Assembly: GCF_000332315.1 (NCBI RefSeq)
Contig: NZ_KB235933.1
Coordinates: 773,101 to 837,100 of the forward strand
DNA length: 64,000 nt
Direction of reading: 5' to 3'
Source of the DNA: Prochlorothrix hollandica PCC 9006 = CALU 1027
Lineage (GTDB): Bacteria > Cyanobacteriota > Cyanobacteriia > Prochlorotrichales > Prochlorotrichaceae
Under the pieces are notes generated by a model. It saw only the letters and a program-made list of their open reading frames with translations, did no database searches and was not told the origin of the DNA. Of the stretch, positions 17,958 to 27,892 are shown piece after piece. The number at the start of each line of letters is the position of its first letter. Position 1 is the first letter of the stretch. Both the position numbers and the translations under genes were made by a program.

Positions 17958-19505
17958 TTATTTGACTGAAACGCTCTGATAAGTTGCAATCAGATTCTCT
18001 AGTTGGCTGATGGAAATAGGCTGGTTTTCCCCTGGAATCTGATCTTCCCCCACATTCACCACCGTAACATAGCCGGTAAAGTCCTTGCCCCCCACTTGGG
18101 TCAGAGCCGCCAAGACGTGGGGCATATCCCCCTGGAGCAATTGTCCCGCGTCATCATAGAGTTCCTGGGCAGACAGGCAACCAATGGCGGGATTCCAACC
18201 CGCACTGGTGGGAAACCGTTGGTTATTGCGGAAAAAGTCGGTGGCTTCCCCGGTGCCGTGGATCCGGAAGAGGCTGCGCCCCAGCTTGCCCGCCCAGTAG
18301 GTTTGCTGAATCGGCCAATACCCCCGCCACCGGGGCGGCAGGAGGGCTTGATAGGCTCCCAGTCCCCCCTGGAGTGTCCCGGCCTGGGGGGGCACAAAGG
18401 CTTCTACGTCTGGCTCAAAGGGCACATAGAGATTGACCAGATCAAAAAAACCGAAGGCCCGAAAATAGAGGGTGTCAGGCTGGGGAACGGTGCCTTCCAG
18501 GCGATACAGACCCTGGGGCGTTTCCCCCCGCGACAGGTACCAGGGTAAATCGTGGAGCGATCGCCCGGACAGCAACACGGAGGACAGGGGATCAGCGGCC
18601 TGATGGCCAGGGGTTTCCCCCAGTTTCTGGGTCTCACGGTAAAATTGCCCGTCCCGATCCTTGAGCAAGGTGCGGCAGAGCACACCCCGATCGGGACGGC
18701 ACAACACATAGAGTTGCGGCTCCCCCGTGACACTTTGCCATTGCAGCAAATCTTCCAGGGGGGGCGACTGGGTCGGCAGATCCACCACCGTCAGATCCCG
18801 CAGGGCCACGTTCAAGGGCAAAATTTGCACCCATTGGGGAAAGCGGGTTTTGACCTGAGTTAAGAGGCTTTGGCGATCGTCGGCATCCAGACCCGCCCTC
18901 ACCAGGGCCGATAGGGCCAGGGCGACCCAGATGGCATCAGGGCTACGATCGACCGTGGTGCGCAGGCCCACAGCCAGAGGGCCATAGCCTTGGGGATCAC
19001 TACCATAGAGTTGGTGGCTGATTTGGAGGGCCATTTCCACCATTCGCTGTTGGGCCGGATCCAAATCACGGCGGGGTGTGAGATTGAGAAACGCCCCCAA
19101 GGCTGCCAGCACCGCCGGATCCTGGGGTTCCCGCAGGGCTGTCGCCCACAGGGTCTCCCGCCAGTGACGCTCCTGAGCGGCGGTTAACGGGTGTTGGCTC
19201 AGGTCATAGCGATCGGGGGCGCTGCGATCGTCCTGGTCCTGGGCTTGGCGCGATCGGGCCGCAGCCGTGGCTTCCGGCAGGGGCGGGGGGCTGCTGACTC
19301 CGGGGGGCTGGGCAGCGGCGAGGGGGTTCACCCATCCCCAGATCACCGCACTGCTCCAGGCCAGGACCAGTGCCCGCCCTAGGCTGGGTCGTCTGGATCG
19401 CTGTGGCAGTTCCCCCCGTTCCCCCCGGTTAAGTCCCTGGTGCCTCGGCTGGAACAGCGTCCATGCTGGTGCTGTCCCCATCCCCGACTGTCTTTCATTG
19501 AACAC
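17958..19505 (-). CDS. secreted protein of unknown function with L,D-transpeptidase-like motif
   Basis: A 515-residue protein. A hydrophobic stretch (ALVLAWSSAVIWGWVNPLAAA, about 46-66) looks like a signal segment or anchor, followed by a Pro/Ala-rich linker and an alpha-helical region (about 100-230). Near the C terminus (about 418-446) RIHGTGEATDFF followed by PAIGCLSAQELY resembles the His-Gly-Thr ... Gly-Cys catalytic pattern of YkuD L,D-transpeptidases, but the usual Ser-His-Gly-Cys spacing is not clear, so this is a hint only. A later ATG (19481) is possible. The last codons (YQSVSVK) match a family 3 end sequence, so the C terminus may have been rewritten by an insertion. Confidence 0.65.
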   Translation of the reverse strand: MFNERQSGMGTAPAWTLFQPRHQGLNRGERGELPQRSRRPSLGRALVLAWSSAVIWGWVNPLAAAQPPGVSSPPPLPEATAAARSRQAQDQDDRSAPDRYDLSQHPLTAAQERHWRETLWATALREPQDPAVLAALGAFLNLTPRRDLDPAQQRMVEMALQISHQLYGSDPQGYGPLAVGLRTTVDRSPDAIWVALALSALVRAGLDADDRQSLLTQVKTRFPQWVQILPLNVALRDLTVVDLPTQSPPLEDLLQWQSVTGEPQLYVLCRPDRGVLCRTLLKDRDGQFYRETQKLGETPGHQAADPLSSVLLSGRSLHDLPWYLSRGETPQGLYRLEGTVPQPDTLYFRAFGFFDLVNLYVPFEPDVEAFVPPQAGTLQGGLGAYQALLPPRWRGYWPIQQTYWAGKLGRSLFRIHGTGEATDFFRNNQRFPTSAGWNPAIGCLSAQELYDDAGQLLQGDMPHVLAALTQVGGKDFTGYVTVVNVGEDQIPGENQPISISQLENLIATYQSVSVK

Positions 19506-19821
19506 CGCCCTGTCTCCTTTCCCCTGGGGAATCGATGGTTCTCTACGATGACCGCTGTCTACGATGACTAAGGTACGATGGCGGATCCCCGGATCCTCTT
19601 GATCAGGGTAAGCTCCTGGGGACCACTCCCACCCATCCAGGATAGTAACCCCCTAGGGAGACAGCCTGAAGGGGACAACCCGGACTAGTTCCTTAACCCC
19701 AGGCACCAGACGGGGGAACCTTTACCCTGAAATGCCATCAGACCTGTTAAAACAGCTCTACAGTGGGGTTTTTCCATACCCTAGCCGTGGGGTTTCTCCA
19801 TACCCTTATTGGTGCTATTTG

Positions 19822-20691
19822 ATGACAGTCAATTTATCGCGATCGCGGTTGCTAGGTCGATGCCTGGGCCTGGTGAGTCTTACCCTAGGCGGTACTGCCT
19901 TGCTGGGATCCGACAGCCTCACCGCCCAAACCCTCCGAACTGCTAGCCAGCGCTGGCTCAACGTCCAACAGACCCAGGGCAGCGTTACCTATCTGGCCAA
20001 TGGCAGTCGCCCTGCCCGAGTGGGCGATCGCCTCACCGCCACGGGTCAAGGTATTCGCACGGGATCCCGTTCCAGCGCCATCCTCAATGTTGATGATGGC
20101 ATTGGTGTTGTGCGCATCGCAGAAAATACCAACTTGGTGGTCAGCAGTTTGTCTACCCAAGCCAATGGAGGCAAGGTCACCGAAATGAACGTGACCCAGG
20201 GACAGGCCCGACTCCAGGTGCGTCGCTTTAATAACCCCGGTTCCCGTCTGGAAATCAAAACCCCCGCAGGAGTGGCAGCGGTACGGGGCACAGAATTTGG
20301 GGTGACCGTCAGCAGTCTCAGCGGCAAACTAGGCGTTGCCACCACCTCAGGAGCCGTGGCCGTCAGCGCCCAGAACCAAAGCGTCTTAGTCCAGCCCAAC
20401 CAATTTTCCACCATCAACCCTGGGCAAGCCCCCACCCCCCCCGCTCCCTTCAATCCCAATATCCGCATGGATGTGCAGGAGTTGGTACGCCAAGGCGGTG
20501 GCAATTATCAGCTTCGGGCCATGACGGATCCCCCCAACCTGGTGTTTATTAACGGTCAACCCATTGAAGTCAGCACAACGGGCCTGGTCAGTGCGGTGGT
20601 TCCCGCTCAGCCCGGTGGCATGATCACCCTATTGATCCGCAATCCCGTCGGCACAGAGCAGGTCTATCAACTGGCTACCCCTACCCCCTAA
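19822..20691 (+). CDS. FecR-domain secreted protein
   Basis: A 289-residue protein from ATG 19822 (MTVNLSRSRLLGRCLG); this start puts a signal peptide (LGLVSLTLGGTALLGSDSLTAQ) at the N terminus, whereas an ATG at 19732 would add 30 unlikely residues. The FecR domain occupies about residues 50-190 (GDRLTATGQGIRTGSRSSAIL, VTQGQARLQVRRFNNPGSRLEIKTPAG, VRGTEFGV, TTSGAVAVSAQNQSVLVQPNQ). The C-terminal 90 residues form a small Ig-like module (PPNLVFINGQPIEVSTTGLVSAVV). In cyanobacteria such proteins often sit next to CHASE2 cyclases; here the nearest is 11 kb away. It is probably periplasmic; the ligand is unknown. Confidence 0.85.
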   Translation: MTVNLSRSRLLGRCLGLVSLTLGGTALLGSDSLTAQTLRTASQRWLNVQQTQGSVTYLANGSRPARVGDRLTATGQGIRTGSRSSAILNVDDGIGVVRIAENTNLVVSSLSTQANGGKVTEMNVTQGQARLQVRRFNNPGSRLEIKTPAGVAAVRGTEFGVTVSSLSGKLGVATTSGAVAVSAQNQSVLVQPNQFSTINPGQAPTPPAPFNPNIRMDVQELVRQGGGNYQLRAMTDPPNLVFINGQPIEVSTTGLVSAVVPAQPGGMITLLIRNPVGTEQVYQLATPTP

Positions 20692-20738
20692 CCCCTGGAT
20701 CGGGTTGACTGTTCTGGTTGACTGAATAATGGCCACGG

Positions 20739-20814
20739 ATTGCCACGCAACCCACCTATTGCCACGCAACCCACCTATTGCCACGCAACCCACCTATTGC
20801 CACACAACCCATCT
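20739..20814. repeat. 19-bp tandem repeat, four units
   Basis: The unit ATTGCCACGCAACCCACCT is repeated four times, the last copy degenerate. It lies between the convergent FecR and radical SAM genes, reaching the latter's stop codon. Confidence 0.9.
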
Positions 20815-22474
20815 AGGAGGCGAGTTGCTCCACGGCAGCATCATCTGGGCAATGTTCCGCAGTTTTTGCCACAGATTGAGCTGCCTGCCACCGGCCTCTC
20901 ACCCGCGCTTCCTCCTCCAAACACGCCGCTAACTGGGACTCAATATTGGCCTTGACCACCTCTCGATACTCCAAGAAATGCTCAATTTGGGCACAGACCC
21001 CTAAATAGCTAGCAATTCCGCCCCGATTGTGCTGAAACATTTCCCAGAGGTACACCCAGAAGCGCACCCGCGTTTCTCGCACAACACCCTGTCGCCACGC
21101 TAGAATACCCAAAGCCCGAAGCATCTTCCCATCAACACCCTTACCCTTACCCTTGGGTTTGCCCTGGCGCTTTTCGCGGCGCTTTTGGTGACAGGGCGCA
21201 GTGCCCAGAATGCGGTAGTGGCGATAGGTTCGATCGAGGAAATTCAACGGATCATATAACTGCATAAACCCATCAATATACTCCTGGGCAATCTCCGCCA
21301 TGGGCCGAGTGGGCACAAAATTCATTAATGTTGTTTGGTTAATATTGCCCGTACCATTCATTAACCGCTCTTCCTTGGAGAGGCGATGCCATAGGGCTGT
21401 ATCTGGAAGCGCTTGCAAAATGCTGTAGAATGCCGTGGGAATGTTGGTTTTCTCCACAAACTCCACCAATCGTTGCCCTGCTCCTGGTTTTTCCCCATCA
21501 AAGCCAATAATAAATCCAGCCATCACCCGCAAGCCGGAACTTGTGATTTTATGAATCGACTCACTGAGGGGATCGCGGGTATTTTGAAACTTTTTCGTCA
21601 CTGCTAAACTGGACTCATCGGGTGTTTCAATGCCCAAAAAGACCGCTCCAAACCCTGCCGCTGTCATCAGATCCATTAACTCTTGATCACTGGCTAGATC
21701 CACCGATGCTTCCGTGTCAAATGAGAAGGGATATCCCCGCTCTTCCATCCAGGGAACCATGTCTTGCAGCAACCGTTTGACGTTGCGCTTATTGCCAATG
21801 AAGTTATCATCCACCATGAAAATTCCCCGTCGCCAGCCCAGTTCATAGAGGCGATCGAGTTCGGCCATAAGCTGGCTGGGTTCCTTAGTGCGGGGCTTGC
21901 GTCCATACAGCACAATAATGTCACAAAACTCACATTGGAAAGGGCAACCTCGCGAAAACTGCACCGCCATTTCCGAATAGGCATCCAGATCTAATAAATC
22001 GAACCGAGGCACCGGGGTTATGGTTATATCGGGTTTTTCTATGGCTCGGAAGCGTCCTGTTTCCTGTCCCTGATTGACCGCTTCCACAAATAGCGGTAGG
22101 GTAATTTCTCCCTCATCCAAAATTAAATAATCAGCCCCCACTGCTTCCACTTCTTCCGGTAAAGCGGTTGCATAGGGTCCACCTACCGCCACTTTTTTAC
22201 CCCGTTTCTTGGCTTCTTGAACTTGGTCTAAGAGATCCTCTTTCTGGACAATCATCCCCGATAAAATAACCAGATCGGCCCACTCCCAATCTGCCTCTGT
22301 GACTTGGCTGACATTGCGATCGCACAGGCGAAAATTCCACTCCTGGGGCAAAATAGCTGCAACTGTGACCAAACCTAAGGGCGGTAGCATGGCCTTGCGG
22401 CCTACCAGTTCTAGGGTCTTTTCAAAAGACCAAAAGCTTTTGGGAAAAAGGGGATAAAGTAATAAAACATTCAT
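20813..22474 (-). CDS. B12-binding radical SAM protein with DUF4070-type tail
   Basis: A 553-residue protein. The N-terminal cobalamin-binding-like domain (about 1-140; LPPLGLVTVAAIL, KVAVGGPYATALPEE) is followed by a radical SAM barrel with Cys177, Cys181 and Cys184 (RGCPFQCEFCD), which hold the 4Fe-4S cluster. The region from about 390 matches the DUF4070 type. This family contains the hopanoid 2-methylase HpnP and many uncharacterised cyanobacterial paralogues; HpnP identity cannot be decided by eye. There are no hopanoid genes nearby. The C terminus is rich in Lys/Arg (about 425-440, KRREKRQGKPKGKGKG). ATG 22474 is the first codon of the conserved start MNVLLLYPLFPKSFW. Confidence 0.88.
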   Translation of the reverse strand: MNVLLLYPLFPKSFWSFEKTLELVGRKAMLPPLGLVTVAAILPQEWNFRLCDRNVSQVTEADWEWADLVILSGMIVQKEDLLDQVQEAKKRGKKVAVGGPYATALPEEVEAVGADYLILDEGEITLPLFVEAVNQGQETGRFRAIEKPDITITPVPRFDLLDLDAYSEMAVQFSRGCPFQCEFCDIIVLYGRKPRTKEPSQLMAELDRLYELGWRRGIFMVDDNFIGNKRNVKRLLQDMVPWMEERGYPFSFDTEASVDLASDQELMDLMTAAGFGAVFLGIETPDESSLAVTKKFQNTRDPLSESIHKITSSGLRVMAGFIIGFDGEKPGAGQRLVEFVEKTNIPTAFYSILQALPDTALWHRLSKEERLMNGTGNINQTTLMNFVPTRPMAEIAQEYIDGFMQLYDPLNFLDRTYRHYRILGTAPCHQKRREKRQGKPKGKGKGVDGKMLRALGILAWRQGVVRETRVRFWVYLWEMFQHNRGGIASYLGVCAQIEHFLEYREVVKANIESQLAACLEEEARVRGRWQAAQSVAKTAEHCPDDAAVEQLAS

Positions 22475-22506
22475 GGCATTAAAGTCTCTAAGTATCTAAA
22501 ACCAGC

Positions 22507-22609
22507 TACAGCAGTCCGAAATGGGTCGTGTGGTGTGCCCCCGGAGGGAGCACACCACACCAAGGGTTTCAGCGATCGAGATCCTTACAACTGATTTAGG
22601 ATTGCTGTA
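22507..22609. mobile_element. family 1 MITE-like element, copy 4
   Basis: 103 bp, TA-bounded, TACAGCAGTCCGAAATGGGT ... GATTTAGGATTGCTGTA. It lies 33 bp upstream of the radical SAM start and opens a pile-up of repeats. Confidence 0.87.
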
Positions 22610-22652
22610 TCGACTTAAGCCGAGACAGTGCGCACCGTGTCCCACTGTTCCG
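22610..22652. repeat. family 5 element relic
   Basis: CGACTTAAGCCGAGACAGTG ... GTGTCCCACTGTTCCG matches the first half of the family 5 elements at 35571 and 59290. It is interrupted at 22653 by a family 4 insertion. Confidence 0.6.
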
Positions 22653-22931
22653 GTAATTATTCAGGGGTCCACAGGAGAATGAGGGTTTCAGGCTCTAGAC
22701 AACAGACCTTAGGCGATGTGAGAGGATCCATTTCCCTGGGGTGGGTTCACCGATTTTGGTAGGGGCAATCCCCCCGTGGTTGCCCCGGTTGTAGGTCCCT
22801 AAGAGGGTCGGCACGGGGACGAGAACCCTAGCCGAGGTCGATGGTTCCCAGGTGAAATGCACTCCGTTGATCCGGCTCTGACCGGCGATCGTAGGGCTGA
22901 AACCCTACTCACTTTCCCCCTGAATAGTTAC
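22653..22931. mobile_element. family 4 element with 9-bp target duplication
   Basis: The element runs from GTAATTATTCAGGGG to the inverted CCCCTGAATAGTTAC and is flanked by ACTGTTCCG on both sides (22644-22652 and 22932-22940). Its body is in the opposite orientation to the copy at 35768. The target lies in a family 5 relic. Confidence 0.8.
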
Positions 22932-22944
22932 ACTGTTCCGCCAA

Positions 22945-23023
22945 ACTCCCGCCTTTGTACCAACGCAAGAATAGGGGTTGTGGCGGGAGGTTTCGCCGCT
23001 CAACCCAATGAATCGAGGTGCCC
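22945..23023. repeat. family 2 element, right-end fragment
   Basis: It contains 'ccaacgcaagaataggggttgtgg'-type sequence and ends TCGAGGTGCCC at 23023. The left end is missing. From 23024 to 23254 nothing recognisable is seen. Confidence 0.65.
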
Positions 23024-23254
23024 TGAAGAGGGAATTGACCTCTACTGTGCCACATTTAAGTGAATTATGCGGGTCAAGGGGGGTTAAACGTCAAGGAGCG
23101 TTGGCACACGACGGGATCCCGTCGGCATGTTGTTAACGGTGTGGAGCGCGATCGGGTTTGCCTCCAGCGCACCTAGGCCGCACAATAGCGGTGACCCTGT
23201 GGTGAGCGCTTTGGCTATCGCTCTGGGATTCGCTATGTTTCATTGGCCTTTGTT

Positions 23255-23890
23255 ATGCCCGCTGGTCGGATCCACGATCGCATTACCCTTTGGACCTTGC
23301 CCTATGTGACGGTGCTGGTCTTTGCCCTCAGCCGGGATGGGGAGTTGACCCTGCTGGCGGCGGGGGGCTATTTGCTGGGAGGGTTGCTGTTGGGTCCGGA
23401 TCTGGATATCCACTCTCGCCCTTTTAAGCGCTGGGGTCCCCTGCGCTGGATTTGGCTTCCCTACCAACGGGGGCTGCGCCATCGATCCCTGTGGTCCCAT
23501 GGGCCGATCGTGGGCACAACCTTACGATTGCTGTATTTGGGGCTGTGGCTGGGGTTGGGGCTGGGGCTGGGGGCGCTGCTGTGGGGGCTGCTGGTGGGAG
23601 GGTCCGGGTGGAGAACGGTGGCCTGGGACATCCTGGAGCAGGGGGGGGCTAGGGTGGGGCGATCGCTGCAAACCCACCCCCAAGCCTATGTTATGGCTTA
23701 CTGCGGTTTGGAGGCAGGAGCCATGAGCCATTCCCTCAGTGATTACATTGGCTCGGCGGTCAAGCGCTATCAACGCCAGGGTTGGCGGGGACTTTGGCCG
23801 AAGGCTAAATCTGGCAAAAAATCATCAGACAAAAAACTAGCGACCAAAAAACCATCGGTCAGAAAACTATCGGCCAAAAAACGGCGTTGA
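23255..23890 (+). CDS. DUF2227 putative metal-binding membrane protein
   Basis: A 211-residue protein from ATG 23255 (MPAGRIHDRITLW). Conserved His/Asp residues suggest a metal site: GRIHDRIT, GPDLDIHSRPFKRWGPLRWIW, GLRHRSLWSHGP, and SHSLSDYIGSAVK near residue 165. Membrane segments are seen at about 15-50 and 90-120 (the second is Leu/Gly-rich). The Lys/Ser-rich tail after about 185 has a short repeat (KKLATKKPSVRKLSAKK). DUF2227 proteins are common in cyanobacteria and have no established function. An upstream TTG (23243) is possible but less likely. Confidence 0.82.
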   Translation: MPAGRIHDRITLWTLPYVTVLVFALSRDGELTLLAAGGYLLGGLLLGPDLDIHSRPFKRWGPLRWIWLPYQRGLRHRSLWSHGPIVGTTLRLLYLGLWLGLGLGLGALLWGLLVGGSGWRTVAWDILEQGGARVGRSLQTHPQAYVMAYCGLEAGAMSHSLSDYIGSAVKRYQRQGWRGLWPKAKSGKKSSDKKLATKKPSVRKLSAKKRR

Positions 23891-23975
23891 TAAACGACGG
23901 GATCAATTCGGGCTGAAAACCCTATAACCTCGTTCAGTTTCAACCGGTGATCTACCAACGCCATCCATCACCGCC

Positions 23976-24040
23976 TGGGATTGTCGAGTTTTACTCGACC
24001 TCCTGAAGCCGACTACAAGTCGGCTCTCCCAGGGGGGAGG
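23976..24040. repeat. family 3 fragment
   Basis: Contains GTCGAGTTTTACTCGAC and AGCCGACTACAAGTCGGCT palindromes and the CTCCCAGGGGGGA end. Neither terminal GAGAGTTTCACTC repeat is present. It lies directly at the 3' end of prfC and may serve as a transcription-stop hairpin. Confidence 0.6.
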
Positions 24041-24046
24041 GAGGTT

Positions 24047-25678
24047 TTAGGAGGCTGCGATCGGCATTTGGCCCACGGTGACGGGGGCGATCGCCTGCAA
24101 ATGCAAACTGGGATGATCCCCCAAGAGCTGCCCCACATTCCACTCATTGCGGAACAGCAGCACCGGGCGTTGCCAGCTATCCTTCACCGTGATGCTATTA
24201 AACAGACGGCCCAGGGGTTCCAGGGCAGGCCAGCCCCCCTCCACCCATCGCGCCACCGTATAGGGCAGTAATTCCACCAGGGTTTCCACGCCATATTCAT
24301 ACTCCAGGCGGAAGCGCACCACCTCCAGTTGTAACTGGCCCACCGCTGCCAGGATTGGATCCCGCTTGGATTCATCCACCGAATACATAATCTGGACGGC
24401 CCCTTCTTCCCGCAGTTCCGACACCCCCTTATTGAACTGCTTAAACTTGGAGGGGTTGGGATTGCGCAGTAGGGCAAAGATTTCTGGAGAAAAACAGGGA
24501 ATCCCCTCATATTCCAGCTTCTTACCGGTGTAAATGGTATCGCCAATGGTGAAAACCCCCGGATTGTTGAGACCAATGACATCACCGGGAAAGGCTTCAT
24601 CCACGGATTCCCGATCTTGGGCAAAGAGCTTCTGGGGTCGGGAGAGGCGCACCGTTTTGCCGGTGCGGGCATGGTTAACGGTCATGTCCTTTTCAAACTT
24701 GCCGGAACAGACCCGCACAAAAGCCACGCGATCGCGGTGCTTGGGGTCCATATTGGCTTGCAACTTGAAAATAAAACCAGAAAACTCTGGATAATCTGGC
24801 TCAATATCGCCCTGGGTGCTGCGGTGGTAACCGGGCTTGAGTCCATAATCCAAAAAGGACTTGAGAAACAACTCCACGCCGAAGTTGGTCATAGCGCTGC
24901 CAAAGAAAACAGGGGTCATGGCACCGCCATGGACTTGGGTCAAGTCAAAATCTTCCCCTACCCCTTCCAGCAGTTCCACCTCTTCCTGGAGTTTGCTATA
25001 GAGATCTGGCTCCAAGAGGCGTTCCAACTGGGGATCCCCTAGGGTCAGAATTTGGTTGGTGGCTTGGCGCTTGCCATGGGTGCTGCGCTCGAACAGATGA
25101 ACGGTCTGGGAGCGGCGATCGAACACGCCCCGGAAGCGATCGCCGTTGCCAATGGGCCAGTTCACTGCATAGGTTTTCAGAGCTAGGCGCTGTTCGATTT
25201 CATCTAATAGTTCCAGTGGCTCCCGCCCAGGCCGATCCATCTTATTCATGAAGGTAAAGATGGGAATTCGGCGCATCCGACAGACTTCAAACAACTTCAG
25301 GGTCTGGGGTTCCAAGCCCTTGGCCCCATCCTCCAACATCACCGCATTGTCAGCGGCGGCAAGGGTGCGATAGGTATCTTCGCTAAAGTCCTGGTGACCT
25401 GGGGTGTCCAGCAAATTGATGTGGTAGCCGTCATAGTCAAATTGCAGCACGGTGGAGGTAATGGAAATTCCCCGTTGCTTTTCCATTTCCATCCAGTCGG
25501 AGGTGGCTTGGCGCTGGCTGCGGCGGGCTTTGACGGCTCCCGCTTCCTGGATTGCGCCCCCATACAGCAGCAACTTTTCGGTGAGGGTGGTTTTCCCAGC
25601 GTCGGGGTGGGAAATGATGGCGAAATTACGGCGTTGATCGACGGCGGATTGGATTAGGGATTGGAGTTCGGCGGACAT
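24047..25678 (-). CDS. prfC: peptide chain release factor 3
   Basis: RF3 is the GTPase that removes RF1/RF2 from the ribosome after peptide release. The 543-residue product from ATG 25678 ([25 protein letters not shown]) has G1 [12 protein letters not shown], switch [15 protein letters not shown] and G4 NKMDRPGR, and RF3-specific sequence [17 protein letters not shown]. An upstream in-frame start at 25759 would add 27 residues with no homology, so it is rejected. Length is normal for RF3 (about 530). It is monocistronic. Confidence 0.96.
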   Translation of the reverse strand: MSAELQSLIQSAVDQRRNFAIISHPDAGKTTLTEKLLLYGGAIQEAGAVKARRSQRQATSDWMEMEKQRGISITSTVLQFDYDGYHINLLDTPGHQDFSEDTYRTLAAADNAVMLEDGAKGLEPQTLKLFEVCRMRRIPIFTFMNKMDRPGREPLELLDEIEQRLALKTYAVNWPIGNGDRFRGVFDRRSQTVHLFERSTHGKRQATNQILTLGDPQLERLLEPDLYSKLQEEVELLEGVGEDFDLTQVHGGAMTPVFFGSAMTNFGVELFLKSFLDYGLKPGYHRSTQGDIEPDYPEFSGFIFKLQANMDPKHRDRVAFVRVCSGKFEKDMTVNHARTGKTVRLSRPQKLFAQDRESVDEAFPGDVIGLNNPGVFTIGDTIYTGKKLEYEGIPCFSPEIFALLRNPNPSKFKQFNKGVSELREEGAVQIMYSVDESKRDPILAAVGQLQLEVVRFRLEYEYGVETLVELLPYTVARWVEGGWPALEPLGRLFNSITVKDSWQRPVLLFRNEWNVGQLLGDHPSLHLQAIAPVTVGQMPIAAS

Positions 25679-25813
25679 GGGCGGGGCAAGGGCAACGGCG
25701 AGGGGGGGCAAGTCAGGGAAACGAGCGCCAAGGTGCACGAAGGGCGATCGCCGGGGCAAGACTTGGCGCAGCCACGACCCGCTGGCACTGCATTGTGGAT
25801 TGGGGGCTGGTGC

Positions 25814-25993
25814 CTAATCCGCAGCCGCAGTGCTAGTCGTGTTTTCCTCGTTATTCGTGGTATTTTCTTCAGAACGGGTGTCCTGATGGGAACGACGGGA
25901 ATTCCCACGGCCCCGGTTACGCTTACGGAACTTCCGGGCATAGGCTTCGTTGCGCAATGCCTTTTCTTTTTTCAAGTTGCGGCGTTTGGCCAT
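25814..25993 (-). CDS. small conserved basic protein
   Basis: 59 residues from ATG 25993 (MAKRRNLKKEKALRNEAYAR). The first 35 residues are strongly basic (KFRKRNRGRGNSRR) and match a small protein type I know from many cyanobacteria; the tail is acidic/Asn-Thr-rich (EENTTNNEENTTS). It may bind RNA or ribosomes, but this is inference from charge only. A start four codons upstream (26005) is less likely. Confidence 0.7.
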   Translation of the reverse strand: MAKRRNLKKEKALRNEAYARKFRKRNRGRGNSRRSHQDTRSEENTTNNEENTTSTAAAD

Positions 25994-26170
25994 GGAACTC
26001 TCCAATTTACAAAGACTTTCTATTCTAACACATCATCCCAGGGGATCCTAGGCGGCTTGTCTATCAACACAGCAGGTCAAAGCGTCGGGCCAGTATCCCC
26101 CCGGTTTGCCCCTGGAGGCGATCGCCCCAGCCTTGGCCCAGGAACTGGAGGACTAGCCCAGTCCTACAGC

Positions 26171-27751
26171 CTACATCAGGGAGAGAATGCCCCCCGGTGC
26201 CCCAATACCCAGGCGACTGGCCAAACTGGGGGTGAAGGGTAACAGCACCAACACCATCAGCAGCAGCGCCGCCAAGCCCCAGAGGGCGCGGTTATCATCG
26301 GGTTCCGTCAGTTCTTCCAGGCTGGGTCGTTCCTGTTGCCGTTGCAAGAACACCGCCAAAATAGCCCAGTACAAGACCACGGGATTACTGAGGGAAGCCA
26401 CAATTAAAAAAACAATGGCGGCGATCGTGGTGCGTCCTGCGGTCTTGCGGCCATAGATGGCCTGGACAATGCGTCCCCCATCCAACTGCCCCAGGGGTAC
26501 CAGGTTCAGGGCCGTAATCACCAGCCCCAGCCAGCCAGCCACAAACAGCGGATGGAGCATGACGGTGGCATCTTGGAGTTGCCCCCCCAGGCAGAGCCGA
26601 CCCAAGGTCCCCACCAACAGGGATCCCTGGAAGAAGGGGGTGGGCAGGGCAATGCCCAAGTCACCAGGGGGCAGCACCAGCCCCAGCCCCAGGGCCACCA
26701 ACGCCAGAATCCCCCCCACTGCCGGACCGGCCAGGGAAATATCAAACAACACCGATCGATTGGGCAACACCGACTCAAACCGGGTGATCGCCCCAAAGGA
26801 TCCCAACTGCCAGGAGGGGATAAAGAAGGGAAAGCCCAGGCGCACCTGATGGCGGCGGGCCATGAACCAGTGGCCCAACTCGTGGCCCACCAAAATCGTG
26901 ACTAACCCCAAACCAATGGGTAGGGCTTCCCGGAGGCGATCGAAGGATTCCAGCAGCTCAAAGCCATATTGCAGCCCCCCCCGCTCCAGGGCCGTAAACA
27001 CCGTCACCAGGAAAATCCCCACCGCCAAGATCTGTTGGGGGAGAGTCAAAACACGGGGAGCATTGGTGCTGGGTAAAACAATGGCCGTGGGGCGATCGGT
27101 GGGATCCGCCACCAAATAGAGGCGGTAGTAGTCCCCCAGCACCTGCTGCAACTTAGTCGCCATGCGCTCATAGGATACCTGAGCTTCCCCCCGTAAATTG
27201 CCCTTAAAGATAACCCCGTCCTGATAGGGAATGGTTTCTGTGGCAAAAAAGGTATCAATGCCAAAAATACCCTTGATTTTTTGGAGATCGTCTGGAGGGA
27301 CTGCTTTGAATGCAGCCGGGGGTAGGGACGGCAGGGGTTGGGGGGAGAGAGCATCGGGCGTGGACACATCCGTGGGCTGATGCTCCCCAGGGCGATCGGG
27401 GCTAACGCTGTCCCCCTCGGCTTTGAGATCGGCCCGCGCCTTTTCTTCCGCTAACATCCGGGCCACCCGTTCCCGCAGCATTTCCTCCTGGCCCATCTCC
27501 CGCAGCCGTCGCCCCAGGTAGATGTAAACACCTGCCGCCATCAGAAAGAGAAAGAGAATCAAGGCAAAATTGACATAAATGCCCAGGGAGAATAGCCCAA
27601 AAAACAGCAGCCACGGGGCCAATAAAATAATGGACTGGAGCCAGGTCAGGATCCCCAACTTACCGTAGGGACGCGCCCGCACAAAGCCCCAGCCAATGGT
27701 TCCAAGGGCCACCAGGGCAAAGAAAATGGTTGTTGCGTTATCTGCCGCCAT
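26171..27751 (-). CDS. site-2 protease family intramembrane metalloprotease (EGY1-like)
   Basis: A 526-residue zinc protease with about eight membrane segments. The catalytic HExxH is in LVGHELGHWFMARRHQ (about residue 290) and the second zinc-binding motif is LVPLGQLDGGRIVQAIYG (about 435). The N-terminal half has two helices, a cytosolic Glu/Arg-rich linker and a domain typical of cyanobacterial/plastid EGY proteins (LQKIKGIFGIDTFFATETIPYQDG). Its substrate is unknown. ATG 27751 is preferred over TTG 27769. Confidence 0.92.
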   Translation of the reverse strand: MAADNATTIFFALVALGTIGWGFVRARPYGKLGILTWLQSIILLAPWLLFFGLFSLGIYVNFALILFLFLMAAGVYIYLGRRLREMGQEEMLRERVARMLAEEKARADLKAEGDSVSPDRPGEHQPTDVSTPDALSPQPLPSLPPAAFKAVPPDDLQKIKGIFGIDTFFATETIPYQDGVIFKGNLRGEAQVSYERMATKLQQVLGDYYRLYLVADPTDRPTAIVLPSTNAPRVLTLPQQILAVGIFLVTVFTALERGGLQYGFELLESFDRLREALPIGLGLVTILVGHELGHWFMARRHQVRLGFPFFIPSWQLGSFGAITRFESVLPNRSVLFDISLAGPAVGGILALVALGLGLVLPPGDLGIALPTPFFQGSLLVGTLGRLCLGGQLQDATVMLHPLFVAGWLGLVITALNLVPLGQLDGGRIVQAIYGRKTAGRTTIAAIVFLIVASLSNPVVLYWAILAVFLQRQQERPSLEELTEPDDNRALWGLAALLLMVLVLLPFTPSLASRLGIGAPGGILSLM

Positions 27752-27892
27752 CGCGCTATTCCAATGCAAAGTTACGGGCGTTCTCCCTGGGAAGGGGTAT
27801 GGCCATCTCTTCCTAATTTACTGGAGTTTCCCCACCCCTTTGGGTGTGGATTGCCGTTATCCAGCTCTTCCCTGGCCGTTGTCATCAAAAAA

